A DNA stretch of 64,000 nt from SVTX01 sp045612105 (GCA_045612105.1 JAZKYL010000113.1:248001-312000), one strand, 5' to 3'. Counted from the stretch's first letter, positions 33,148 to 42,587 are shown. Notes: generated from the letters alone by a model not told the origin. Program-made: numbers and translations.

Positions 33148-34014
33148 ATGAAAAGCAATAAAAATAAGAGAGATTTCAAATTCGATAACAAAAATAGTCT
33201 CCAAAAAGGAAACGAATCAAAGCAGCATGGACGTTATGACAAATATACCAACTCTGCCAATGAGCAAACTGAGGAAGGTACTGGTGTCGTAATAGGCAGA
33301 AACGCGGTCCGAGAGTTGCTAAAATCTGACCGAGAGATAGACAAAATTCTGGTTCAAAGAGGAGAGCGAGAAGGTTCTATTGTTGTTTTGGTTGCTATGG
33401 CAGTTGAAAAAGGCATTCCCGTAGTAGAAACAGACAAATCAAAGCTTGATGCAATTTCCGGATTCGCCCCCCATCAAGGCGTAATTGCTATGGCATCAGA
33501 AAAAGAATACTGCTCTGTTGAAGATATTCTTGAGATTGCAGAATCACGTGGAGAAGCTCCTCTTATTGTTATTGCCGATGGTATTACAGACCCTTATAAT
33601 CTTGGTGCACTCATCAGATGTGCCGAAGGTGCAGGTGCTCATGGTATCATTATACCTAAAAGACGCTCGACCGGTCTCACACCTCTTGTTTCTAAATCTT
33701 CAGCCGGTGCCATAGAGCATATGGCAATTGCAAAGGTATCAAATATTACTAATACAATTCTATCACTGAAAGAAAAAGGAGTTTGGGTTTTCGCCGCAGA
33801 GGCAGGTGGAAAGCCATATTATGAAACCGATTTTAAGGGTCCCTGTGCCTTGGTGTTCGGCAGTGAAGGTAATGGAGTATCGCAGATTGTTATAGATAAT
33901 TGCGATGTCTTGACATCGATTCCTATGTATGGCAAGGTTAACTCATTCAACGTATCCACTGCTGCTTCTGTGCTCCTTTGTGAAGCAGCCAGACAAAACA
34001 GAACTCAAAAATAA
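33148..34014 (+). CDS. rlmB: RlmB-type 23S rRNA 2'-O-methyltransferase (TrmH family, group 3)
   Basis: A 288-residue SPOUT methyltransferase. A basic, disordered N-terminus (1-48) is followed by the small substrate-binding domain (VVIGRNAVRELLKSDREIDKIL, about 49-70) and the SAM knot. The knot holds GITDPYNLGALIRCAEGAGAHG (about 148), ALVFGSEGNGVSQ (about 233) and MYGKVNSFNVSTAASVLLCEA (about 261), all canonical. Family members methylate the ribose of a 23S rRNA guanosine (G2251 in E. coli). ATG 33148 is preceded by GGTGG; an upstream ATG at 33133 lacks a site. It lies 39 bases before the pseudo-ATPase gene. Confidence 0.85.
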   Translation: MKSNKNKRDFKFDNKNSLQKGNESKQHGRYDKYTNSANEQTEEGTGVVIGRNAVRELLKSDREIDKILVQRGEREGSIVVLVAMAVEKGIPVVETDKSKLDAISGFAPHQGVIAMASEKEYCSVEDILEIAESRGEAPLIVIADGITDPYNLGALIRCAEGAGAHGIIIPKRRSTGLTPLVSKSSAGAIEHMAIAKVSNITNTILSLKEKGVWVFAAEAGGKPYYETDFKGPCALVFGSEGNGVSQIVIDNCDVLTSIPMYGKVNSFNVSTAASVLLCEAARQNRTQK

Positions 34015-34053
34015 TATATTCTCATTATTAATTCGAAATAAGGAGGTGTCTTG

Positions 34054-37000
34054 ATGGCAAAGCATTATAAAAATAATAAAAACGAGCTTGACACTATTCT
34101 TGAGCAATTAAAAATATCCTATAGTACAGACTCCGCCCCCAAAACTGACGATGACTTGCTTGAAAATGTTTTATCTGAGAATGATGAGGAGCTCAACGAG
34201 ATTCTAAACAAATTATTCTCGTCTGAAATTGATAATTCTTCCCTTTCTGAGCTTAGCCAAGAATCACTTGATGAAGAAAGCGTTAGTATGGAAATGACTG
34301 CCGAAGAAAACGAAGATAATAATATTAGTCTCCAGCAAGACATTTCTCAAGTGGACGATGTGTTGGACTTGATGTTTTCGCACAAATCTGACGACAACTC
34401 CAAGGACGCTCAGACCAAGGGCGATAGCACTACAACGCATATAGATGAAATATTTGAAGAACAGACTATCTCAACTCCGGAATACAAGTCCGAAATTAAG
34501 AAGATCGATACCGAAAAAGCATCTCCAATAATTGTGCTCTCTTCTCCGCCAATTATATCCGAAGATATTCCTGATGTTGAGATCATCGCAGATGTTGATG
34601 TTACAGAAAACGCTGAGATCACAGAAGACGCTGAGATCACAGAAGACGCTGATATCTCGGAAAACGTTGAAATCACCGAGGACGTTGAAATCACCGAGGA
34701 CGTTGAAATCACCGAGGACGTTGAAATCACTGAGGACGTTGAAATCACTGAGGACGTTGAAATCACTGAGGACGTTGAAATCACTGAGGACGTTGAAATC
34801 ACCGAGGACGTTGAAATCACCGAGGACGTTGAAATCACCGAAGACGTTGAAATCACCGAGGACGTTGAAATCACTGAGGACGTTGAAATCACTGAGGACG
34901 TTGAAATCACCGAAGACGTTGAAATCACCGAGGACGTTGAAATCACTGAGGACGTTGAAATCACTGAGGACGTTGAAATCACTGAGAACGTTGACGTTAT
35001 AGAAAACATCAAGGAGATCGCAACCGCAGAAGATATTCATGAAATTGAAGATACTAAAGATACTATTGAGAATCCTATATTAATACTGTCCCCTACCGAA
35101 TACACTTTCGATCCGCTTCAGGTCAGTCTACCTAAAATTAACAACTCACTGACTTCTTCAAAGCCAGATGATAAAATTGCCACGTCAACTCAGGGTATTA
35201 CTATAACCAAGAAATCATCTCAAAACAAATCATCATTTGATGATAACGACATCTCCCTTCTTTTGAAATTTGGTTATGATAATGAAATCAGATCAGAGGT
35301 AGGATCCGAAACCACTCAAAAAGTATTATTCGAAGCAGATAGCGAATATGTTCCCGAAAAGCTTCATGCTCCATTTGGTTTCTGTGGAAAGGAGCTTTCA
35401 AACCGCGATCAAATACCCGCTATTAAAGAAAAGTATAAAAGTAATAAGCATAATCTAATAATTTTGCTGTCAATCGTATCTTTTTTCTCTGCAACACTCC
35501 TCGCTAACACGATACTCTTTGATTTTTTTGCAAACAAGATATTAGATTATCCTCTATTGCTGATATCGGAGTTTGTACTTGTATTCACAATCGGTCTTAT
35601 AGTAATTAAAAACATTGTTAGAGGTTGGATTGGCATAATAAAATTTGAAACCAATCGCTATGTAATTCTATCGTATATATTAACTCTTTATTTAATATAC
35701 GATTTGATTTCTCTTACAGTGTTTGTTACAGATCATACAAACATAGTAAGTCAGGATCTGGTCTTGCTTGGATTCTGTGTATCATTGTATGCGGTGATTA
35801 CGTTAGTATCAGATCTGTTCAATTGCATTAAAGAATCATCAGCATTGGATATAATTGCATCCTCTGACAAGTTATACACAGCTGAAAAGAAAAACCAAAT
35901 ACCCGATATAAAAAACTGTTTCGACAAAAACAGCAATGTATTCAGAATCAGGGAAACAGGGCTAATTAATGGATATTTCAGAAAAAATTCATATTACCAG
36001 AATAATGTTAACCTTATCTTTCTTTTGGGAATAGCTCCGATCATCTCACTTACATCAAGTATTATTGTTGGAATAGTTTCAAACAGTTTAATGAAAGGTA
36101 TATCGGTATTTTTCTTTGCAATACTACTTTCTGCTCCTCTGTCTTACTTATTTGTTCCCACTTTTTTTGAGTATATAGTCTCAAGTATATTTAAAAAGCA
36201 AAGAATTGCCTTTATTGGTTTGGAAGCAGCCGAAAAATATGCAAATACCGATACTCTGATCTTCTCGGACAATGACGCTATTGAAATAACCGGATTTACC
36301 GAAATTCATCCAACAAAGCGTAATGATACAGAAGAATTATTGAGTGTTGCGTATGAAGTGTTTCACGCTCTCGGAGGTCCTCTCAACACAATAGGACGTA
36401 AAAACACTCCTGCAAAAGAATCTGACGTATCCGATCTGATAATCAATGCGATAAGCGACAACGGAATTGATATTTATTTCAATTCCGCAGTAAATATTTT
36501 GCTCGGTGATGCCGAATATCTGAATTCACACAACATAAAAGTCAAAACAGCAACTAATCTCAGTACTGCAACCAAAGGCGCAGATAAATCTGTTATTTAT
36601 ATGGCTTTTGATGGTGTTCCAAAACTTGGATTTATAATTAACAGCAGAATCAAGCCTAAATTTTCAAAGTTGGCAAAAGGCCTCGAAAATTCAGGAATTA
36701 ACCTCTATATCGAAACCTATGAACCTCAAATCAATAATGCCTATTACGAAGGAAACAAATCCAATTATGATACGTCGGTCGGCATATTGAAGCCCAATGA
36801 TTACGAGAATATGTGTAACTGCAAAATGTGTGACGGTAGCATTGTGTCAACCATTGATAGTATGAATGTAGTTACGGCAATACAAGAGTGTAATAATATT
36901 ATTAAGCAACGTAAAGTAAATACGCTTGTAAACAGTTTGATGTCTACGCTTGGAATAATTATTACTGCTTTAATTTCTATTTTAGCATGTATCAAGGATG

Positions 37001-37158
37001 TACCGCTCAGCCTTAATTGGCTTACCGCACATATTTCGAGTGTTATCACGCTTATAGTGATATTTAGTATCGTTCCCGGAATTATTACAACATTCATGTA
37101 TAAAAAAAGCAAAGACAACGCATCAAAGTTGTCAAAACGGAGACCTAAAAAACAATGA
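34054..37158 (+). CDS. Membrane protein resembling a catalytically inactive P1B-type ATPase, with an acidic hexapeptide-repeat N-terminus
   Basis: A 1034-residue protein of no named family. Residues 1-430 are acidic and disordered, including 18 copies of Val-Glu-Ile-Thr-Glu-Asp (about 204-311). Four helices (about 465-600), a 65-residue loop and two more helices (about 650-705) lead, in P1B-ATPase order, into LLSAPLSYLF (where CPC-x-L would be), FIGLEAAEKYANTDTLIFSDNDA (where DKTGT would be, about 731), VPKLGFIINSRIKPK (about 850) and ETYEP (where TGD would be, about 889). A last helix pair follows (about 970-1025). The phosphorylated Asp-Lys-Thr-Gly-Thr, TGES and GDGxNDxP motifs are all absent, so it cannot pump by the usual cycle. 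CNCKMC (about 925) may bind metal. Strong AAGGAGG before the start; its stop overlaps the next gene by four bases. Confidence 0.75.
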   Translation: MAKHYKNNKNELDTILEQLKISYSTDSAPKTDDDLLENVLSENDEELNEILNKLFSSEIDNSSLSELSQESLDEESVSMEMTAEENEDNNISLQQDISQVDDVLDLMFSHKSDDNSKDAQTKGDSTTTHIDEIFEEQTISTPEYKSEIKKIDTEKASPIIVLSSPPIISEDIPDVEIIADVDVTENAEITEDAEITEDADISENVEITEDVEITEDVEITEDVEITEDVEITEDVEITEDVEITEDVEITEDVEITEDVEITEDVEITEDVEITEDVEITEDVEITEDVEITEDVEITEDVEITEDVEITENVDVIENIKEIATAEDIHEIEDTKDTIENPILILSPTEYTFDPLQVSLPKINNSLTSSKPDDKIATSTQGITITKKSSQNKSSFDDNDISLLLKFGYDNEIRSEVGSETTQKVLFEADSEYVPEKLHAPFGFCGKELSNRDQIPAIKEKYKSNKHNLIILLSIVSFFSATLLANTILFDFFANKILDYPLLLISEFVLVFTIGLIVIKNIVRGWIGIIKFETNRYVILSYILTLYLIYDLISLTVFVTDHTNIVSQDLVLLGFCVSLYAVITLVSDLFNCIKESSALDIIASSDKLYTAEKKNQIPDIKNCFDKNSNVFRIRETGLINGYFRKNSYYQNNVNLIFLLGIAPIISLTSSIIVGIVSNSLMKGISVFFFAILLSAPLSYLFVPTFFEYIVSSIFKKQRIAFIGLEAAEKYANTDTLIFSDNDAIEITGFTEIHPTKRNDTEELLSVAYEVFHALGGPLNTIGRKNTPAKESDVSDLIINAISDNGIDIYFNSAVNILLGDAEYLNSHNIKVKTATNLSTATKGADKSVIYMAFDGVPKLGFIINSRIKPKFSKLAKGLENSGINLYIETYEPQINNAYYEGNKSNYDTSVGILKPNDYENMCNCKMCDGSIVSTIDSMNVVTAIQECNNIIKQRKVNTLVNSLMSTLGIIITALISILACIKDVPLSLNWLTAHISSVITLIVIFSIVPGIITTFMYKKSKDNASKLSKRRPKKQ
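34663..34986 (+). repeat. 18 tandem 18-base repeats encoding Val-Glu-Ile-Thr-Glu-Asp/Asn
   Basis: Unit GACGTTGAAATCACYGAR repeated in frame 18 times with only synonymous third-base changes (ACC/ACT, GAG/GAA). The first copy begins AACGTT instead of GACGTT. Similar degenerate units occur just before it (34600-34662). Near identity at the DNA level points to recent slippage-driven expansion. Confidence 0.96.
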
Positions 37159-39011
37159 ACGAAAAACTCAATTCAATTTTAAAACAAGTATCAAAGCCCG
37201 GACGCTATTCGGGCGGAGAATACGGACAGATAATTAAAGATAAAAGCAAGATTAAAGCACGATTTGCTTTTGCTTTTCCCGACACCTATGAGATAGGAAT
37301 GTCAAATCTCGGTGTCCGCATTCTTTACGAATGCCTCAATCGTGAAGAAGACATATGGTGTGAACGCGTATACGACCCTTGGGTAGATATGCAAGAAAAA
37401 ATGCGTGAGCATAATATGCTTCTTTGGGCTCACGAAAGTAAAGATTACGTTAAGGATCTCGATTTTCTTGGATTTACCCTCCAGTATGAAATGTCATATA
37501 CCAACGTATTGAATATGTTGGAGCTTTCAGGCATTCCGCTTCGTGCATCCGACAGAGACGATAGCTTCCCTTTGGTCATCGGCGGCGGCCCCTGTGCCTA
37601 TAATCCCGAACCTGTAGCAGACTTTTTTGACCTTTTCAATATCGGAGAAGGCGAAAGTATGCTTGTTGAGATAGTTAAGCTATACATAAAGATGAAGGAC
37701 GAAGGCAGCTATACCAAATCCGATTTTCTTCACGAAGCGGCAAAAACTATCCCCGGTGTCTACGTTCCTTCACTCTATAACGTTACCTATAACGAGGATG
37801 GAACCATTAAGGCATACACACCAATCTATGATGATATCCCCACCAAGGTTATCAAGCGCATCGTAGAGGATCTCGATAAAGCTCCTTTTCCCGACTACGC
37901 AATTATGCCATATACAGAAGTAGTACATGACAGAATTATGCTTGAGGTCTTCAGAGGATGCATCCGAGGATGCCGATTCTGCCAAGCGGGTATCATTTAC
38001 CGTCCTGTAAGAGAAAAAACTCCCGATGTCCTCAATGAGCAAGCAAAATGCATTTTTGAAAACACGGGATACGAGGAAATTTCACTCGCTTCCCTTTCCA
38101 TAAGCGATTATTCGGGTCTTCCAGAGCTCACCGATAAGCTTCTTGATTGGACACAAGATAATATGGTAAGCTTTTCGCTGCCATCCCTCCGTGTTGACAG
38201 CTTTACCAAAGAGCTTATGGAAAAGGTCGCCTCTGTTCGTTCTTCATCCTTAACATTTGCCCCTGAGGCAGGCACACAAAGACTTCGAGACGTTATTAAC
38301 AAAAACGTGCTTGAAGACGACCTTATGAGAGCGGTCAACGTTGCATTTGACGCAGGCAAAACTCAGGTCAAGCTCTACTTTATGCAGGGACTTCCCACAG
38401 AAACCTATGAGGATCTTGAGGGAATTCCTACCCTTGCAAAAAAGGTTATAGAAGCATTCTATGCAAATCCCAACAGAAACCGTGCAAAATCCCCCCAGGT
38501 CACATTCAGTGTTTCCCCCTTCATTCCTAAACCCTTCACCCCCTTCCAGTGGGAGCCCCAAGATACCCTTGAGGTCATAAAGGAAAAACAGGAATTCGTG
38601 GGCAAGTGCGTGACTGACCGAAAGATAAAGTATCAGCACCATGAGGCTGAGATCTGCCGTATTGAAGCTGTTCTCGCACGCGGAGACAGACGTTTGGCTC
38701 CGGCCCTTGAGCTTGCCTGCCGTGAAGGCTTCAAATTCGATGCCTGGAGCGAATTTTTTGATTATGATAAATGGATAAGCGTATTTGAACGTTCAGGCGT
38801 TGACCCCTCGTTTTATGCCAACAGAAGATATTCCTACGACGAAGTATTACCTTGGGATATCATCGACTGCGGTGTAACCAAAGAATTTCTTATCAAAGAA
38901 AGCAAAAAGGCACACGAGGGTGATACAACCCCAAACTGCCGCGAAAAATGCTCAGGTTGCGGAGCTAACAGACTTGGAGGTGAGAGATCGTGTTGCCCGA
39001 AAAGAAAATAA
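37155..39011 (+). CDS. TIGR03960-family B12-binding-domain radical SAM protein
   Basis: A 618-residue radical SAM protein. Residues about 1-190 are a degenerate B12-binding-like domain with FPDTYEIGMSNLGVRILYECL. The radical SAM core carries the cluster motif GCIRGCRFCQAGIIYRPVR (Cys-x3-Cys-x2-Cys, about 272), and FAPEAGTQRLRDVINKNV is typical of the family. The C-terminus has the Cys-rich CREKCSGCGANRL. Members are always followed by a TIGR03936 protein, as here. The chemistry is unknown, although context elsewhere links them to ribosome or RNA genes. It starts inside the stop codon of the pseudo-ATPase gene (ATGA) and overlaps the next gene by 22 bases. Confidence 0.92.
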   Translation: MNEKLNSILKQVSKPGRYSGGEYGQIIKDKSKIKARFAFAFPDTYEIGMSNLGVRILYECLNREEDIWCERVYDPWVDMQEKMREHNMLLWAHESKDYVKDLDFLGFTLQYEMSYTNVLNMLELSGIPLRASDRDDSFPLVIGGGPCAYNPEPVADFFDLFNIGEGESMLVEIVKLYIKMKDEGSYTKSDFLHEAAKTIPGVYVPSLYNVTYNEDGTIKAYTPIYDDIPTKVIKRIVEDLDKAPFPDYAIMPYTEVVHDRIMLEVFRGCIRGCRFCQAGIIYRPVREKTPDVLNEQAKCIFENTGYEEISLASLSISDYSGLPELTDKLLDWTQDNMVSFSLPSLRVDSFTKELMEKVASVRSSSLTFAPEAGTQRLRDVINKNVLEDDLMRAVNVAFDAGKTQVKLYFMQGLPTETYEDLEGIPTLAKKVIEAFYANPNRNRAKSPQVTFSVSPFIPKPFTPFQWEPQDTLEVIKEKQEFVGKCVTDRKIKYQHHEAEICRIEAVLARGDRRLAPALELACREGFKFDAWSEFFDYDKWISVFERSGVDPSFYANRRYSYDEVLPWDIIDCGVTKEFLIKESKKAHEGDTTPNCREKCSGCGANRLGGERSCCPKRK

Positions 39012-39715
39012 TACCCGGCGAGAAAAAGTTCGCTCTCCCTATGCTTGAAACTCCCGAAACTGTGAGAATAAAATTCTGCAAGATCGGAAATCTTCAGTTT
39101 ATCTCCCACCTAGATCTTCAAAGAACCTTCCATAGAGTCCTCGTGAGAGCAGGAATCCCTATGTGGTATACAAAGGGATTCAACCCTCACGCAAAACTTG
39201 TTTTCGGAGTTCCCCTTTCGGTTGGTACTGAGAGTATGTGCGAAATGGCAGACCTTAAGATCGAGCGCAAGATAAGCCTTGAGGCAATAAAAAATCAGCT
39301 CAACGAACAGCTGACCGACGAAATGTACGTCCTCGAGGCATATTATCCGTCAACCAAGTTTGCAGATATTGCATATGCCGACTATACAATAACACTGAGA
39401 TCCCCTCACATAACCCCGGAATCCGAAAAGAGGGCAGCTGATCTCTTCTCATCGCCAATAATGATGATAAAAAAATCAAAATCCGGCGAAAAAGAAGTAG
39501 ATATTACCACTTTTATCAAAAAAATCGCATTCAGAGCATCTTCCGGCGAGTTGACGATCAACACAATTCTTTCAGCGGGAAGCTCCGAGAATCTTAATCC
39601 CGAGTATATCGTAAACGCATTAAAAAATGCGGGACTATTCTCAAGCGAAGCCGAAAACTACTACAGAATTATGAGAAATAGGGTCTACGATAAGAATTTG
39701 ATGGAATTCAAATGA
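38990..39715 (+). CDS. TIGR03936/DUF2344 radical SAM-associated protein
   Basis: A 241-residue protein of the DUF2344 family, the constant partner of TIGR03960 radical SAM proteins. Visible family signatures are VRIKFCKIGNLQFISHLDLQR (about 23-43), RVLVRAGIPMWYTKGFNPHAKLVFG and PLSVGTESMCEMADL. The start is GTG 38990, 9 bases after GGAGG; it overlaps the radical SAM gene by 22 bases, so translation is coupled. In many Firmicutes this pair precedes ribonuclease G and rplU; here it is followed by an unrelated gene with its own promoter. Confidence 0.9.
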   Translation: MLPEKKIIPGEKKFALPMLETPETVRIKFCKIGNLQFISHLDLQRTFHRVLVRAGIPMWYTKGFNPHAKLVFGVPLSVGTESMCEMADLKIERKISLEAIKNQLNEQLTDEMYVLEAYYPSTKFADIAYADYTITLRSPHITPESEKRAADLFSSPIMMIKKSKSGEKEVDITTFIKKIAFRASSGELTINTILSAGSSENLNPEYIVNALKNAGLFSSEAENYYRIMRNRVYDKNLMEFK

Positions 39716-39793
39716 TTTTTGTTGTCATAATATACAAAATTAAATTCGTTTTATGTTCAAGTCTACAAAAGTTCATTTTTTCCGACAAAACCT

Positions 39794-39822
39794 TTGATTT
39801 TTTATCAAAAATATGTTAAAAT
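39794..39822 (+). promoter_or_regulatory. Sigma-A promoter of the 140-residue protein gene
   Basis: TTGATT (39794-39799), 17-base spacer, TAAAAT (39817-39822), 45 bases before ATG 39868. Confidence 0.75.
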
Positions 39823-39867
39823 AAAACTAATAATACGGTTGATCCGTTATAATGGAGGACTATAATT

Positions 39868-40290
39868 ATGGCAATCAAAATGAGAGTGCTTTGCTACCCC
39901 GAAAACAAGAAGAAGCTCACCGCTATCGCAAATATGATCAAGGCTGAATATGACCTCAGCGTTAATGCTGTTGACCGTATTCCCTCCGCATATCCCTGCG
40001 ATAAGGAAAGAATCGTTATTCTTGCAACCAGTATCAAGGGCAAGCTTCCCGACGATTACAGACTTTATGTAAGAGAACTTACCAAGGCAAGAGCCGCTAA
40101 CGTTGCTATTATCGCTGCAGGCGACGACGCTTGTGTAGAAAGCACCAAGGCTCTTCTTACCGAAGCAGGAACCAATATCATCGACGATGTTATGAAGATC
40201 AAGATCGGCTTCTTAGATAACAAAGTTTCTGATGAAGAAAAGGCTGATATCCTCGCTTGGGTCGAGAAGGTAAAGGCAGAGCTTAAGTAA
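39868..40290 (+). CDS. Conserved hypothetical protein, possible flavodoxin-like fold
   Basis: A 140-residue soluble protein, MAIKMRVLCYPENKKKLTAI..., with alternating strands and helices (RIVILATSIKGKLP about 48-61, NVAIIAAGDDACV about 81-93) that suggest a flavodoxin- or Rossmann-like alpha/beta fold. A flavin-binding loop is not evident. Codon use is highly biased toward GAA/GAG, CTT and GCT codons as in well-expressed genes, and a strong GGAGG, good promoter and strong terminator surround it, so it is probably abundant. No function is assigned. Confidence 0.7.
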   Translation: MAIKMRVLCYPENKKKLTAIANMIKAEYDLSVNAVDRIPSAYPCDKERIVILATSIKGKLPDDYRLYVRELTKARAANVAIIAAGDDACVESTKALLTEAGTNIIDDVMKIKIGFLDNKVSDEEKADILAWVEKVKAELK

Positions 40291-40300
40291 TTTTTACATA

Positions 40301-40335
40301 AAATATCCCTTGAACTTTGGGTTCAAGGGATATTT
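40301..40335. terminator. Bidirectional intrinsic terminator
   Basis: Perfect 15-bp stem AAATATCCCTTGAAC / GTTCAAGGGATATTT with a 5-base loop and flanking A/T runs, shared with the convergent lipoprotein gene. Confidence 0.93.
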
Positions 40336-40347
40336 TTTATTCTATCA

Positions 40348-42510
40348 TTAATCTTCTTCGTAGATCCAAAAAGCGGGAGCGGGGATACCGTCACTATCGC
40401 AAAGATTTATATCTGTTCCAAAGTAATTTGACGCAACAGCATTATATGCAACTCCGCGAATCGCTTTCGAAGCTGTTATTGTTATCGTATCAGGGGCTGT
40501 TATCTCAACCGTGAGGTTCACCCTTGTATCCACCTTGTTCTTTTTAGCAACAGGAACAAAACCATTCACAATGTCCCCGCCGTCAGATGTCGTCAGTCCT
40601 TCGCCACAATTGGTAAATTTCAGAATTATAGTTTTGTGATCCTCACTTATCTCGTAAGAAACAAGCGTAGGACCTGCCACTTCATCCATAGTCTTAGTAC
40701 CATAAATTACAGCCTGCATAAGATCTGTAACTCTCTCCGCCTGTTCATATTTACAGTAAGGATGAATATTGTTGGTGTTCGTCTTATTATCCCAAAGATC
40801 AGATCCAACCGCAATATAAGAATTGGAGAGTGACAAAGGAATCATTCCGGTACAAGCTCTTATTCTGCCTGTATCAAGATATTCAGGAGAATCACCGACT
40901 TTGTATACCGAGGGAAACTCAACGTAAAACACAGGAAATTCCTTGTTGTAAATATTGTGAGTTGATCTCATATACTCCATCAAAGCGGTAAATCTTTCAA
41001 CGTAAACACTGGAAAGATCAATATTACTCTCCGCCTCGCCCTGATACCAAACAATACCGGCGATAGGCATTCTCTCAAAAGGATACATATATTGGTTGTA
41101 CATATATCTCGCTTCAACGTGACCGTAATGGTTGTCAATATATATTCCCTGTTCAGGGTCAAAATGATCACTTCCAAGCTGCTCTGCAAGCTCGTTGGGC
41201 ATAAATACGCTGAGAGGTCTTCCGCTTGCGGAGAACTGAGAAATACCTACCGGAATACCGTTGTCAGTAAGCTCTGCGATCTGATGAGCCATCAAATAAC
41301 CAAAAGCTGATAAATGAATAACGTTTTTTTCGCTAGGAATTATCCATCCGTAATCATTTATCGCATCCTTGCAGACCTCATCGGTTCCCTTTCTGGGATA
41401 TCCAATACTCTGAGTGTTAGAATTGTAATTGTATCTGATTATCGAATTCTCACCAATAAAATCAGGAGTCCACTTTAGATTGGGCTCGGAAGCAAGATAC
41501 TGCCCTACACTATACTGCACGTTGGACTGACCAACTACCATAAACACGTCGCCGATAAGCACGTCCTCAAAAACGTACTCAATAATAGCGTCTGCTTCGG
41601 TATTTGTCTCAATTTCTTCTTCGCTTTCTGTTTCGCTATCAAACTCGGTCACACTATCCGTTTCGGCTTCGCTATCAACTTCGGTTTCACTTTGTATTGA
41701 AAATTCCGACACAACCACTCCGGCGTATACAACGAGGTCATTACCAAGAGATGCATTTGCCTCATGTCTCTGGTAAAAGACTATTTCCCACTCTCCGTTT
41801 TCAATAAGAGCATCAGCTGTGTACCCCATAAAAGTTGCGCTGATCTTCTTGCCGTTTTCACTCTCGGGTGCCCACCCCCAAATGCGAACAAATTCGTTTC
41901 GCTGTATCACCATATCAGAATCAAAAACGTTTGATACTGTAAAATCAGAAGCGTATTCTATATCATCGCCAAGAATAAGATTTGTCTCAGGAAACGTCTC
42001 TTCATGCTCGGTTTCAGGCAAAGTCTCAGTCACCGTTTCAGTTTCATTCACAGTTTCTGTCTCTGTCTCTGTCTTTGTCTCTGTTTCAGTTACCGTATCG
42101 GTTTGAGTTTCAGTTTCAGTTTCAGTCTCGGTTTCCGTCATCGTTTCGGTCTTTATTTCGGTTTCAGATTCAGTCACTATTTCGATCTTCGTATCCGTTT
42201 CTGTTTCTGTCAATGTTTCAGTCACCGTTTCTGTCTCGATCTGAGTTTCCGTTGCCGTCTCAGTAATATAATCAGTTGTTAACTCACTCTCAATATAAGT
42301 ATTCTGCTCTGTTGTTTCACTGTTTTTATCGCTTGTCTGTTCTTCGGTAGTTACTTCCGACGACTCAGTCTGAACCTTCTCCGAAGTAGTAACTTCATTT
42401 GTTGTGCTTTCAGTAGTTTCACTGTCTTTTTTTCCTCCACAGGCAGCGAAAGGAAGTAGCATCGTAATGCATAAAACGAACAAAAACAGTCTAAAAAAAG
42501 TGTGTTTCAT
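40348..42510 (-). CDS. Lipoprotein with Thr/Glu-rich stalk and sialate O-acetylesterase-like domain
   Basis: A 720-residue surface lipoprotein. Residues 1-24 form a signal peptide with lipobox LPFAAC. About 25-190 is an extended Thr/Glu/Ser stalk with Glu-Thr-Glu-Thr repeats. Then come a beta domain (NVFDSDMVIQRNEFVRIWGWAPE), a second Glu/Ser-rich insert of about 50 residues, and a SASA-type SGNH esterase domain. That domain has VVGQSNVQYSV (nucleophile Ser), GISQFSASGRP and GIVWYQGEAESN. The family removes O-acetyl groups from sialic acids or plant glycans such as xylan. ATG 42510 follows AAAGAGG; an upstream in-frame start lacks a site and would not give a signal peptide. Confidence 0.88.
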   Translation of the reverse strand: MKHTFFRLFLFVLCITMLLPFAACGGKKDSETTESTTNEVTTSEKVQTESSEVTTEEQTSDKNSETTEQNTYIESELTTDYITETATETQIETETVTETLTETETDTKIEIVTESETEIKTETMTETETETETETQTDTVTETETKTETETETVNETETVTETLPETEHEETFPETNLILGDDIEYASDFTVSNVFDSDMVIQRNEFVRIWGWAPESENGKKISATFMGYTADALIENGEWEIVFYQRHEANASLGNDLVVYAGVVVSEFSIQSETEVDSEAETDSVTEFDSETESEEEIETNTEADAIIEYVFEDVLIGDVFMVVGQSNVQYSVGQYLASEPNLKWTPDFIGENSIIRYNYNSNTQSIGYPRKGTDEVCKDAINDYGWIIPSEKNVIHLSAFGYLMAHQIAELTDNGIPVGISQFSASGRPLSVFMPNELAEQLGSDHFDPEQGIYIDNHYGHVEARYMYNQYMYPFERMPIAGIVWYQGEAESNIDLSSVYVERFTALMEYMRSTHNIYNKEFPVFYVEFPSVYKVGDSPEYLDTGRIRACTGMIPLSLSNSYIAVGSDLWDNKTNTNNIHPYCKYEQAERVTDLMQAVIYGTKTMDEVAGPTLVSYEISEDHKTIILKFTNCGEGLTTSDGGDIVNGFVPVAKKNKVDTRVNLTVEITAPDTITITASKAIRGVAYNAVASNYFGTDINLCDSDGIPAPAFWIYEED

Positions 42511-42587
42511 AACAAATTCTACCTCTTTAAATATATGATATAAAATTATATCATTTTTTTTTTTGATTGTCAACACCTTACAACAAC

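Noticed and set aside
34663..34986. Possible CRISPR array
   Set aside because: Units are contiguous 18-base repeats with no spacers and encode a continuous peptide.
34410..35040. Long minus- and plus-strand frames over the 18-base repeats
   Set aside because: An 18-base unit without stops keeps all frames open, so length carries no coding signal; only the frame joined to the membrane domains has a ribosome binding site.
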